In this document: piece by piece, positions 26,463 to 34,459 of the stretch
Numbering within the stretch: the first letter of the stretch is position 1
How the letters are laid out: each line of letters opens with the position of its first letter
The notes under the pieces: model-generated
Told to the model about the DNA's origin: nothing
Databases searched by the model: none
Seen by the model: only the letters and a program-made list of their open reading frames with translations
NCBI GenBank assembly: GCA_035637115.1
Contig: DASPXV010000250.1
Coordinates: 1-64,000 of the forward strand
Direction: 5' to 3'
DNA: 64,000 bases
DNA from: JAICSD01 sp035637115
Lineage (GTDB): Bacteria > Acidobacteriota > Vicinamibacteria > Vicinamibacterales > 2-12-FULL-66-21
Made by a program: the position numbers and the translations under genes

Positions 26463-27446
26463 ATGCGTTTCCTTTATCCGGAGTACGGCTGGTGGCTGTT
26501 GGGCGCATTCGCCGCCATTGCGGTCCTGAAGTGGCGCGTGCGCTGGAGGTTTGCGGCGTTTACGGCGCTGCTGCCGCGCAAGCACTTTCCGTATCGCGCG
26601 TCCATCTTCCGCCGGCTGCCGTTTGCGGTGCTGGCGATCGGAGCAGCGTTCGCGTCGCTCGCGATCATGCAGCCCGTGATTCCATACTCGCAGGCCGATC
26701 TCCAGTCGAAAGGGCTTGACATCGTTCTGCTGCTCGACCTGTCGTCGAGCATGCAGGAAGAGATGGGTTCGGGTCAGAACCGCACGACCACGAGCGTGTC
26801 GACCGGGCGAACGCGCCTGGACGCCGTGAAGGACGCGGTCAAGACGTTCATCCGGACCAGACGCGACGATCGCATCGGTCTGGTCGTCTTCTCGGATAAT
26901 CCGTACGTCATCAGCCCGCTCACCTTCGATCACGAGTACCTGCTGCATTACATCGATTTCGTGGACGACAAGATCCTGCAGGGAGAGGGGCAGACCGCGA
27001 TCGGCGACGGGCTGGCGCTCTCGAACTACGTCCTGTCGCGGCAGGCGACGGCGAACTCGCGCGGACACCAGGTCGTCGTCCTCTTCACGGACGGGGAGAG
27101 CAATCGCGGGCGCGAGCCGGTCGACGTCCTCGCGGAATCACGGAAGGCGGACATCCGCGTGCACGTCGTTGGTGTGGACCTCGAGGCGGACGTGAAGGAG
27201 AAGCCGGGCGTGCAGATGCTGATGCACGCGGTCGAGGACAATGGGGGAAAGTACTTCAACGCCGACTCGGAACGCGATCTCGTCGCCGCGTCGCGCACCA
27301 TCGACGCCATCGAGAAGGGACTGCTCGTCAGCCGCGTGTACGTGCGCGACGTGCCCGTGTACCAGTGGTTCGTGATCCCGGCGCTTGTCGCGCTGACGCT
27401 CGCCGTCTCGCTACGGTCGATCCCGTACTTTGTCGACCAGACGTGA
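26463..27446 (+). CDS. BatA-like VWA membrane protein
   Basis: 327 aa, ATG 26463. Two N-terminal membrane helices (about 8-25 and 48-68), a VWA domain (about 80-280) with MIDAS motif DLSSS, TAIGDGLALS and VLFTDGESN, and a C-terminal helix (WFVIPALVALTLAVSL). Second VWA protein and last gene of the operon. Its 3' end overlaps the convergent amidohydrolase gene by 36 bases. Confidence 0.88.
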   Translation: MRFLYPEYGWWLLGAFAAIAVLKWRVRWRFAAFTALLPRKHFPYRASIFRRLPFAVLAIGAAFASLAIMQPVIPYSQADLQSKGLDIVLLLDLSSSMQEEMGSGQNRTTTSVSTGRTRLDAVKDAVKTFIRTRRDDRIGLVVFSDNPYVISPLTFDHEYLLHYIDFVDDKILQGEGQTAIGDGLALSNYVLSRQATANSRGHQVVVLFTDGESNRGREPVDVLAESRKADIRVHVVGVDLEADVKEKPGVQMLMHAVEDNGGKYFNADSERDLVAASRTIDAIEKGLLVSRVYVRDVPVYQWFVIPALVALTLAVSLRSIPYFVDQT

Positions 27447-28661
27447 GCCCGATTTCATCACGAAGGTCACGCGACGAAGCGCAGTGATGTCCGTCACCGG
27501 GTCGCCGTCGACTGCCACCAGATCCGCCTGAAGGCCAGGCGCAATGGCGCCGATCGTGTCTTTCATTCGCATCGACTCCGCCGAACGTGACGTCAACGAT
27601 ACGATCGCGTCCATCGGCTTCTGCCCACCCTGCTGCACGCGGACGACCGCTTCCTCGATGTTCCTGCCGTGCGCGCCGGCGACCGCATCGGTGCCGTAGA
27701 CGATCTTCAATCCGGGCGTCTTCAGCGCGCGCTTGAACATGTCGATGACGACCGGAATCGATTTTTCCATCGCGGCGAATCCTTCCTCGGTGTAGTTGCC
27801 GATGCCGAGGAACTTCGCCTTGTTCTCGAGATAATTCTGGAGCACGAGGCCGACGTTCGGATCGAAGTAGGTGCCCTTGTCGGCCATGAGCTTGAGGACT
27901 TCGTCGGTCGCGAAGTTGCCGTGCTCGATCTGGGTGCAGCCGGCGAGAACGGACGCCTTGATCGATTCCGGGCTGTGCGCGTGGACGAGCGTGCGCAGAC
28001 CGAGCGCGTTGGCCTCGCCGCAGGCGGCCTGCAGCTGCTCGTCCGTCATCGTCTGCTTCCCGCCGTCACGGATGCTCGCGGATGCGAACAGCTTGATCAG
28101 ATCCGCGCCCGCGTCCTTCGCGTCCCTGACTGCCTGCCGCAGCTGCGCGGACGTTGCGAGGCCGTTCGGATTGCCGCGCCCGCCCGTCCGCTCGTTGATC
28201 TGTCGAACTGAGGTCAGGATCCGGGGGCCGGGCAGGTGTTCGGCGTCCATCTTCTTGCGAAGCTCGAGGTCCGCCGCCTCGCCCACGCTCTGCACGGTCG
28301 TGAAGCCGTGCTCGATCGTCGTTCGTGCGTTCGCTATGCCGGCGTTGATCCGATCCTCGGGCGTTTCGCCGCGATTGTCGAACCGGCTGTCCTTTCCGAA
28401 GTGCCAGAGGATGTGGACGTGCGTGTCGATGAAACCGGGAAGCAGGGTGTATTTGGACAGGTCGTAGGTCACGGACCCGGTAGCCTTGCCGACACTGACG
28501 ATCTTGCCGTCGCGGATGGTGACCACGGCGTTCTGCTGGCTGCCGCCGCGGCCGTCGAGCAGCCGTCCGGCGCGAATGGTGATCGACTCTGATGCCTGCG
28601 CGGTGACGAGGAGGCCAGCGCACGCCGCGAGAAGGAGAGCCGAGAAGAAGAACCGGATCAT
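27411..28661 (-). CDS. Exported amidohydrolase (imidazolonepropionase/prolidase-like)
   Basis: 416 aa metal-dependent hydrolase with a signal peptide (about 1-23). The amidohydrolase signature is present: GFIDTHVHILWHFG (HxH metal site), TVQSVGEAAD, LIKLFASASIRDGG (Lys position), LVHAHSPESIKASV, IEHGNFATDEV and KIVYGTDAVAG (Asp). The family includes Xaa-Pro dipeptidases and related peptidases or lactonases; substrate not predictable. ATG 28661 has TAGGAT 9 bases upstream. Confidence 0.85.
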   Translation of the reverse strand: MIRFFFSALLLAACAGLLVTAQASESITIRAGRLLDGRGGSQQNAVVTIRDGKIVSVGKATGSVTYDLSKYTLLPGFIDTHVHILWHFGKDSRFDNRGETPEDRINAGIANARTTIEHGFTTVQSVGEAADLELRKKMDAEHLPGPRILTSVRQINERTGGRGNPNGLATSAQLRQAVRDAKDAGADLIKLFASASIRDGGKQTMTDEQLQAACGEANALGLRTLVHAHSPESIKASVLAGCTQIEHGNFATDEVLKLMADKGTYFDPNVGLVLQNYLENKAKFLGIGNYTEEGFAAMEKSIPVVIDMFKRALKTPGLKIVYGTDAVAGAHGRNIEEAVVRVQQGGQKPMDAIVSLTSRSAESMRMKDTIGAIAPGLQADLVAVDGDPVTDITALRRVTFVMKSGSRLVDKVRDRP

Positions 28662-28670
28662 GTCGCGGCT

Positions 28671-28676
28671 ATCCTA
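28671..28676 (-). promoter_or_regulatory. -10-like TAGGAT, amidohydrolase gene
   Basis: TAGGAT on the minus strand, 9 bases before ATG 28661. Confidence 0.4.
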
Positions 28677-28688
28677 GCACCGCCGGGC

Positions 28689-31301
28689 CTACTCGTATCG
28701 CAGCGCGGTGAGCGGATCGATGCGCGTGGCGCGCCGCGCGGGCAGGTACGCTGCGGTGCTGGCGACGACGAGCATGACGACCGCCGCCGCACCGAGCGCG
28801 AGCGGATCGTCCGCCGTCACCTCGAAGAGCATGGAGCGCACGAATCTGCCGAGCGCCAGCGCCGATCCAAGTCCCACGGCGATGCCGAGTCCCGCGAGGA
28901 CGAGCGATTCCCGCTGCACCATCCACAGCACCGATGCAGGCCGCGCGCCCAGCGCGATGCGCACGCCGATCTCCCGCCTGTGCCTCGACACGGCGTAAGC
29001 GAGGAGCCCATAGAGTCCCGCACAGGCGAGAATCAGCGCCGCGACGGCCAGCGCGCTCGCCAGCACCGTAATCAGCCGTTCGATGAGAGTAGATTCGCGG
29101 ATTCGGTCGCTGACGGTTTCGATGCGGACGGGCACGCGTGGATCGAGCAATCTGACGGCCTGCCGAGCGGCCGCGGCGACGGTTGACAGATTCGAGGCGC
29201 GCACCTCGCCGAACAGATCGCGTCCGCTCGTCACATCCTCGACCTGCGCGACCGAAAGGTAGGCGATGCTTCGCGCGGGTTCCTGCAACGTCCGGTACTT
29301 GGCGTCCTGGACGATCCCCACGATCTCGAGATCTTTGCGCGAAGCAGCCTTGCCGATGGTTATGCGGTGACCGATCGGATCCCGTCCGCGGAAGTAGCGC
29401 CGCGCCAGCGTCTCATTGATAACGACAACCTTCGGGGCGGCCGCTATATCGGTTTCCCCGATTGGCCGGCCGCTGCGCAGCCGCATACCCACGGTGTCGA
29501 AGTATTGAGCGGAGACGCCGTTGAAGTACACGTCGGTCGGCTCACCCACCGGCGGCACACCGTCGATCGTGATGTTCTGCGTCCAGTTTCCCATCGTGTT
29601 GCTGATTGGTGGCATCCACGAGAGCGCCGCGGACTCGACGCGAGGAAGAGCCCGCAGCGTCTCGAGCAGCGTGAGATCGAACTGTCGCTGCGCCTGGTCT
29701 TTGTATCCAGCGCCCTCTGAATTGGCCGCGACGATCAGCAGTCGCGCCGTGTCGATTCCTGTGTCCTGCGCGAGGAGACGCGAAAGGCTGCGTCCGAAGA
29801 CCGCTGCGCCGCAGAGCAGGACGATTGCAAGAGCAATCTGGACCGCGACGAGGATCTTCCCGGCGGACCACCGCCGCAGCAGTGCCGATCTCGCCTGATT
29901 GATTTCTTTGAGGCCGGCGGTCACATCGCCCCGCGAGGCGGTGAACGCTGGAAGCAGCGCGGAAAGGACCGAAATGGTCACCGCCAGCAACAGGCTGAAT
30001 CCGATCGTTCGCCAACCCGGCGCGGTGTCGATCACGAAAAGCTCACGGCCCGTCGTCAGGAACGAGACCAGCAGTCCCGCGGCCCATGACGCGAGCAGAA
30101 GGCCGACCGCGGATCCGGCGAGCGTCAGCACGAGTGACTCGGTGACGAGCTGCCGCAGCACGCGTCCAGGGCGCGCGCCGATCGCGAGCCGCACCGCGAT
30201 TTCACGGCGCCGTGCCATTCCCCGTGCGAGAAGCAGGTTTGCGACGCTCGCGCACGCAATCGCGAGCAGGAGTCCGACGAGCGCCATCAACAGCCACAGC
30301 GGATCGCCGAACTGGTTCCGCACACGAGAGAAGCCCGTTCGTCCTGGTTCAAGCGACGTCTGGCGGCTCAGATACAGCGCTTTCCGATCTGGAGGTGCAC
30401 CGGGATTCGTCGTGGCTTCCAGCACCGCAGGCCACACTGTTTGAAGTACCGCCTCTGCCTGCGGCCGGCTCACTCCGTCCTTCAGGCGCGCCATGATGTG
30501 CAGCCACGACGACGACGTCGTCGTGAAGACGGAGGTTCCAGGGCGGTAGCGCCCTGCGATCGGAACGATGACTTCGGGTTCCAGGCCCGGCGTCACGCCG
30601 AAGAATTCCCTCGGTGCTACGCCCACGATCGTGAGAGGTACATCGCCGACGTGGATGACGCGTCCGATTGCCGAGGCATCGGATCCGAAGTGGCGGGTCC
30701 ACGCTGCGTGGCTGATGACCGCGACTGCGGCGTCCTGCGTGTCGAATGTGCGGCCGACGGCGGCGCGTACGTGCAGCGTCGTGAAGAACTCACCCGTGGT
30801 CTCGAGAACATCTGCCGGCAACAGTTCTCCCGCACGCCCGGTCCAGTCCACGTACGCGCGATCGATATTCCAGCCGAACACCCCTTCGAACACAGGCATC
30901 CGCGCCTTGACCTCTCGGAAGATCGGATACGAGAACGCCGGCTTGGCGAAATACACGAGCCGGTCCGGACGGTCGACGGGAAGACTTCTGACGACCAGCG
31001 CGTCGAGCAAACCGAACACGCAGATGGTCGCGCCGGCGCCGAGCGCGACGATAGCAATCGCCACCAGCGCGAATGCCGGCTGACGCCGCATCGATTGCAC
31101 CGTGTAGCGAACGTCCTGCCACGCTTCCTCGAGCCAGCGCCAGGTCCATACCGCTCTCGCGTCCTCGCGCGCGAGCATCGCGTTCCCGAACGCGCGCGCG
31201 CCGCTCATCGAGCGATGGAACTCCATCTCTTCGGCCAGCTCGCGCGCGAGCTGGTCCCGGTGGCACAGGTAGCGGAGGCGACGAAATAGTCGCATCAGCA
31301 T
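28689..31301 (-). CDS. ADOP-type permease (MacB/FtsX, duplicated)
   Basis: 870 aa inner-membrane protein with the acidobacterial duplicated orphan permease plan: an N-terminal cytoplasmic helix pair (RDQLARELAEEMEFHRSM), a MacB_PCD periplasmic domain plus FtsX, then a second MacB_PCD plus FtsX. Diagnostic pieces are FALVAIAIVALGAGATICVFG, LLARGMARRREIAVRLAIGA, VAVQIALAIVLLCGAAVF, SRHRREIGVRIALGARP and the C-terminal PARRATRIDPLTALRYE. ADOPs lack a cognate ATPase gene, as here. Third gene of an ADOP-PadR-ADOP operon, 6 bases after padR. Function of ADOPs is unknown. Confidence 0.92.
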   Translation of the reverse strand: MLMRLFRRLRYLCHRDQLARELAEEMEFHRSMSGARAFGNAMLAREDARAVWTWRWLEEAWQDVRYTVQSMRRQPAFALVAIAIVALGAGATICVFGLLDALVVRSLPVDRPDRLVYFAKPAFSYPIFREVKARMPVFEGVFGWNIDRAYVDWTGRAGELLPADVLETTGEFFTTLHVRAAVGRTFDTQDAAVAVISHAAWTRHFGSDASAIGRVIHVGDVPLTIVGVAPREFFGVTPGLEPEVIVPIAGRYRPGTSVFTTTSSSWLHIMARLKDGVSRPQAEAVLQTVWPAVLEATTNPGAPPDRKALYLSRQTSLEPGRTGFSRVRNQFGDPLWLLMALVGLLLAIACASVANLLLARGMARRREIAVRLAIGARPGRVLRQLVTESLVLTLAGSAVGLLLASWAAGLLVSFLTTGRELFVIDTAPGWRTIGFSLLLAVTISVLSALLPAFTASRGDVTAGLKEINQARSALLRRWSAGKILVAVQIALAIVLLCGAAVFGRSLSRLLAQDTGIDTARLLIVAANSEGAGYKDQAQRQFDLTLLETLRALPRVESAALSWMPPISNTMGNWTQNITIDGVPPVGEPTDVYFNGVSAQYFDTVGMRLRSGRPIGETDIAAAPKVVVINETLARRYFRGRDPIGHRITIGKAASRKDLEIVGIVQDAKYRTLQEPARSIAYLSVAQVEDVTSGRDLFGEVRASNLSTVAAAARQAVRLLDPRVPVRIETVSDRIRESTLIERLITVLASALAVAALILACAGLYGLLAYAVSRHRREIGVRIALGARPASVLWMVQRESLVLAGLGIAVGLGSALALGRFVRSMLFEVTADDPLALGAAAVVMLVVASTAAYLPARRATRIDPLTALRYE

Positions 31302-31307
31302 GGCGTT

Positions 31308-31646
31308 CTAAGCCGTCTGGAGAACGCGCTGGATCGCGCCGACGAGGCGCTCGAACTCCGCGCGTTCCGCGTTGAGCCGCTTCTTTCCCGAGGGGGTGAG
31401 TGTGTAGTATCTCGCGCGCCGATTGTTCTCCGACGCGCCCCACTCAGCCTTCACCCAGCCATTCAGCAGCAGGCGCTGCAAGGCGGGATAGAGGGAGCTC
31501 TCGCCGACCTGCAGCACGTCGCGCGACAGCACTTTCAGCCGATCGGCGATGCCGTAGCCGTGCAGCGAGCCCGCGACGAGCGTTCGAAGAATGAGCAGAT
31601 CGAGCGTGCCGGGAAGCAGATCGGGTGGCTGGTTCGTGAGGCCCAT
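31308..31646 (-). CDS. PadR-family regulator
   Basis: 112 aa winged-helix repressor of the short PadR type. LLPGTLDLLILRTLV, GSLHGYGIADRLKVLS, VGESSLYPALQRLLLNGWVKAEWG and RRARYYTLTPSGKKRL form the helix-turn-helix and wing. It lies between two ADOP permeases on the same strand, 10 bases after the upstream gene's stop and 6 bases before the next start, so all three are probably co-transcribed and PadR may control its own operon. Ligand unknown. Confidence 0.92.
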   Translation of the reverse strand: MGLTNQPPDLLPGTLDLLILRTLVAGSLHGYGIADRLKVLSRDVLQVGESSLYPALQRLLLNGWVKAEWGASENNRRARYYTLTPSGKKRLNAERAEFERLVGAIQRVLQTA

Positions 31647-31656
31647 CGATGTCGTC

Positions 31657-34344
31657 CTATTCAGTCTTGAGTGCGATCAGCGGATCGATGCGAACGGCTT
31701 GTCGCGCGGGCAGCAGGCCGGACAGGAACACGACAGTGAATAACGTAATCGCCGCCGACGCGAGGGCCGCAGGATCCGTGGCCTTCACGCCGTACAACAG
31801 TCCGCCATGCTGGCCTGGAACAAGGTAGAGCGCGTTGCCAAGCAGCCTCGCCAGCGCGAACGAAATCGCGATTCCGGCGGAGCCGCCAATTAGGCCGATT
31901 TTCAGTGAGCTCGACAGCGCGGAGACGACGAGCGCGCGCGGCAAGGCGCCAAGAGCGATGCGGATCCCAAACTCCCGCGTCCGCTCCTCGATCGAGCACG
32001 CCATGGCGCCGTAGATCCCAATGGCGGCAAGCAGCGTCGCGCCGAGGGCGAAAAACGCGACGACGATCAGATTGAACCGATCGCCGCGCATCGCGTCTTG
32101 AACTCGCTGATTCAATGTCGCGACGGTCGTCACCGGCAGCGCAGAATCAGTGCGCGCCGCCGCCGCGCGCAGGCCCGCAATGGCCTCGGACGGCGGCACA
32201 CCGGCGGCTGCGACGAGCTCGAAGGCGGGCGCCGGCGCCTGATCGAATGCGAGGTACAGGTTGTTGAACTCCACCTCGTTGACGCTGAAATTCCTCACGT
32301 CCGAAACGACGCCTACGATCACGACCGAGCCAGGACGGCTCGTCCATCCCGTGCGCAGCCGCGGAATCACTTCGAGTTGACGGCCGATTGCGGTTTCGCC
32401 CGGGAACATGCGGCGCGCCAGCAATTCGTTGACGATGGCGACGCGCGGCGCACCCGCGACATCCGCATCCGTAAACTCTCGCCCCGCGCTCAAACCGATG
32501 CCGAGCGTGCGGAAGTACTTCGGGCTCACGGTGCGGATCAGCGCCGTGGGCTCCTGGCCTTGCATCGGACGCGGACGCTCGGGCACGACTATCTGCACCG
32601 CGGCACCACTGCGACTGTCGAGCGGAGAGCTGCTGCCGATGGCAGCGTTACGCACACCCCCGACGGCCCGCGCTTGTTCGAGCAGGCGCGCCGCGAAGCC
32701 GGCGAGGGCCGCGTCCGTGCTGTATCGGGGACCGGACAGAGACAATCGGAGCGCGACGCGGTTCGCCGGATCGAAACCGAGCGGCGTGTGTGAGACACGG
32801 AAGAAGCTGAACGCGAAGAGCGCCGCGGCGGTCAGGAGAACGACCGTTGTCGTCACCTGGCCGACGAGGAGGAGAGAGCGCGCGCTGCGGTGGCGCCGCG
32901 ACGGACCAATCGCGCGACCGCCCTGGCCGAGCGTCAGATTGAGATTGAGCCGGCGCGCGAAGAACAGCGGAGTCAGCGCGAGCACGATGGTCGTCAGTCC
33001 GCACAGTCCGAGCACGAATGCCGTCGCGCGGAGGTCGAGTTGAATGTGTCCGCCGCGTTCGAGGTGGCCCGGAGGAATCTGCACGCTGAGAATTCTGAGG
33101 AGCCACACGGAAGCCACGATTCCCGCCGCAGAAGCGGGCACGGCCAGCAGCGCCCCCTCGACAATAAGCTGACGCACGAGCGCAGTGAGCCCGCCGCCCA
33201 GCGCGCCGCGAATCGCAAACTCGCGCTGCCGGCGCAGCGCCCGCGCCAGCAGAAGTCCGGTTACGTTCAGACAGCTCAATAGCAGCAGCAGTGCGGCGGC
33301 GCCAAAGAAGAAGTACATCTCGCGCCAGTTGTAACCGCTCACGTCGTGCTGCAGATCTCCCAGCCGCAGGCTGCGGCCCGACCGCGCGCCAGCGGGACCG
33401 CCGGCCGTCCGCGCCGCGAGCGAGCGCAGTTCTGCCTGCGCCTCTCCGATGCCGACGCCATCGTGCAGCCGTCCGTAGATGTCCAGCGTTCGCGCCACAC
33501 GTTCCCGAGCCGGGTCCGCCGTGAGATCCAGCACTCCGAAGAAGTCCGGTTCGGTCATGATCTCGAACCGCGTCCCTGCCGTGATGCCGACGATGGTGTA
33601 GGCCTGCTCGTCGATCGAAACGCTCCGGCCGAGTGCCGAGGGGACACGCTCGAAGAGCCGGGTCCAGCCCGCATCTGTCAGGATTACAGTCCGCGCCCCA
33701 TGCGCATCTTCATCAGTGAAGCCGCGGCCGATTGCAGGGATCACGCCGAGAACGTCCAGGAAGTCCGGAGTGATCGGGCGCATGGTCACCGACTCCGCGC
33801 GATCCAGGCGCAGAACGCGGCGCGACGTCGCGTTTGCCGCCACGTACTTCGCGAGCCGGCTCTGTGCGCGCCACTCCAGGAACTCCGATGCGGAAATCTC
33901 GTCGTAGCCGCCGGGCTTCGTCGCATGGACGCCGACCAGTTCGTGCGCGTCGGGGAACGGCAGCGGCTTCCACAACTCCGCATCGACGATGCTGAAGACG
34001 GTCGTGGTGGTCGCGATCCCGAGGGTCAGCGCGAGAAGAGCGGTGAGGGCGAAGGTCGGCTCGCGCCGAAGGGCCCGTGCGCCGTAGACGGCGTCGCGCC
34101 AGGCGCGCTGCAGCGTCGCACCGAGCCAGACTTCGCGGGCGTCTTCTCGAGCCAGGGTCATGTTTCCCATGGCCTGCCGGCTGCGTGCGGCAGCTTCGGC
34201 GCGTGGAAGCCCTTCAGCTTCGAGGTGTGCCTGGACGTGCGCGCGGTGCGCTTCGAGCTCAGCCGCTAAATCCGCGGCGTGACGCTTCGCGCGCAGGGCA
34301 AACGCGACTCTCTTGAACAAACGTGCGATCTTATCCACTCCCAT
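31657..34344 (-). CDS. ADOP-type permease (MacB/FtsX, duplicated)
   Basis: 895 aa, first gene of the operon. N-terminal helices (KRHAADLAAELEAHRAHVQ...) precede ALTALLALTLGIATTTTVFS, the first MacB_PCD, FtsX (RALRRQREFAIRGALGG), a second MacB_PCD and a second FtsX ending PARQAVRIDPLIALKTE. Sequence differs clearly from the neighbouring 870-aa paralogue. The start ATG 34344 lies inside a perfect 8-bp hairpin and has no Shine-Dalgarno, which may limit its translation. Confidence 0.9.
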   Translation of the reverse strand: MGVDKIARLFKRVAFALRAKRHAADLAAELEAHRAHVQAHLEAEGLPRAEAAARSRQAMGNMTLAREDAREVWLGATLQRAWRDAVYGARALRREPTFALTALLALTLGIATTTTVFSIVDAELWKPLPFPDAHELVGVHATKPGGYDEISASEFLEWRAQSRLAKYVAANATSRRVLRLDRAESVTMRPITPDFLDVLGVIPAIGRGFTDEDAHGARTVILTDAGWTRLFERVPSALGRSVSIDEQAYTIVGITAGTRFEIMTEPDFFGVLDLTADPARERVARTLDIYGRLHDGVGIGEAQAELRSLAARTAGGPAGARSGRSLRLGDLQHDVSGYNWREMYFFFGAAALLLLLSCLNVTGLLLARALRRQREFAIRGALGGGLTALVRQLIVEGALLAVPASAAGIVASVWLLRILSVQIPPGHLERGGHIQLDLRATAFVLGLCGLTTIVLALTPLFFARRLNLNLTLGQGGRAIGPSRRHRSARSLLLVGQVTTTVVLLTAAALFAFSFFRVSHTPLGFDPANRVALRLSLSGPRYSTDAALAGFAARLLEQARAVGGVRNAAIGSSSPLDSRSGAAVQIVVPERPRPMQGQEPTALIRTVSPKYFRTLGIGLSAGREFTDADVAGAPRVAIVNELLARRMFPGETAIGRQLEVIPRLRTGWTSRPGSVVIVGVVSDVRNFSVNEVEFNNLYLAFDQAPAPAFELVAAAGVPPSEAIAGLRAAAARTDSALPVTTVATLNQRVQDAMRGDRFNLIVVAFFALGATLLAAIGIYGAMACSIEERTREFGIRIALGALPRALVVSALSSSLKIGLIGGSAGIAISFALARLLGNALYLVPGQHGGLLYGVKATDPAALASAAITLFTVVFLSGLLPARQAVRIDPLIALKTE

Positions 34345-34358
34345 CGTTAGACGATGGG
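34340..34358. other. Hairpin covering the ADOP start codon
   Basis: CCCATCGT-TAG-ACGATGGG is a perfect 8-bp inverted repeat with a 3-base loop. The ADOP start codon (34342-34344 on the minus strand) is in one arm, so in the mRNA the AUG would be paired. It could also be an operator for the PadR encoded downstream. Confidence 0.45.
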
Positions 34359-34373
34359 AAGCGTAGCGCGGTT

Positions 34374-34455
34374 GGGGTCAGGTCTGCAAATCGCCCCTAG
34401 CGGTGCCAGGTCTGGACCTGGCACCACCCAAAGGGCGATTTGCAGACCTGACCCC
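34374..34455. repeat. 82-bp nested palindromic repeat (REPIN-like), copy 1
   Basis: Outer arms start GGGGTCAGGTCTGCAAATCG and end in its reverse complement (23-bp perfect arms). Between them is an inner palindrome, GGTGCCAGGTC-TG-GACCTGGCACC. A second copy of the same length is at 45171-45252. The element fills the gap between the ADOP gene and the 3' end of the RND gene (stop five bases away). Such hairpin repeats resemble REP doublets moved by RAYT transposases; no RAYT gene is in the window. Confidence 0.85.
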
Positions 34456-34459
34456 GGAG

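Noticed and set aside
25416..27068. 550-codon minus-strand frame opposite the VWA genes
   Set aside because: Arg/His-rich low-similarity translation antisense to genes with intact MIDAS motifs.
34374..34455. Possible attachment site or IS end for the 82-bp element
   Set aside because: No integrase, transposase or flanking duplication is visible, and the nested stems fit a REPIN-like hairpin better.
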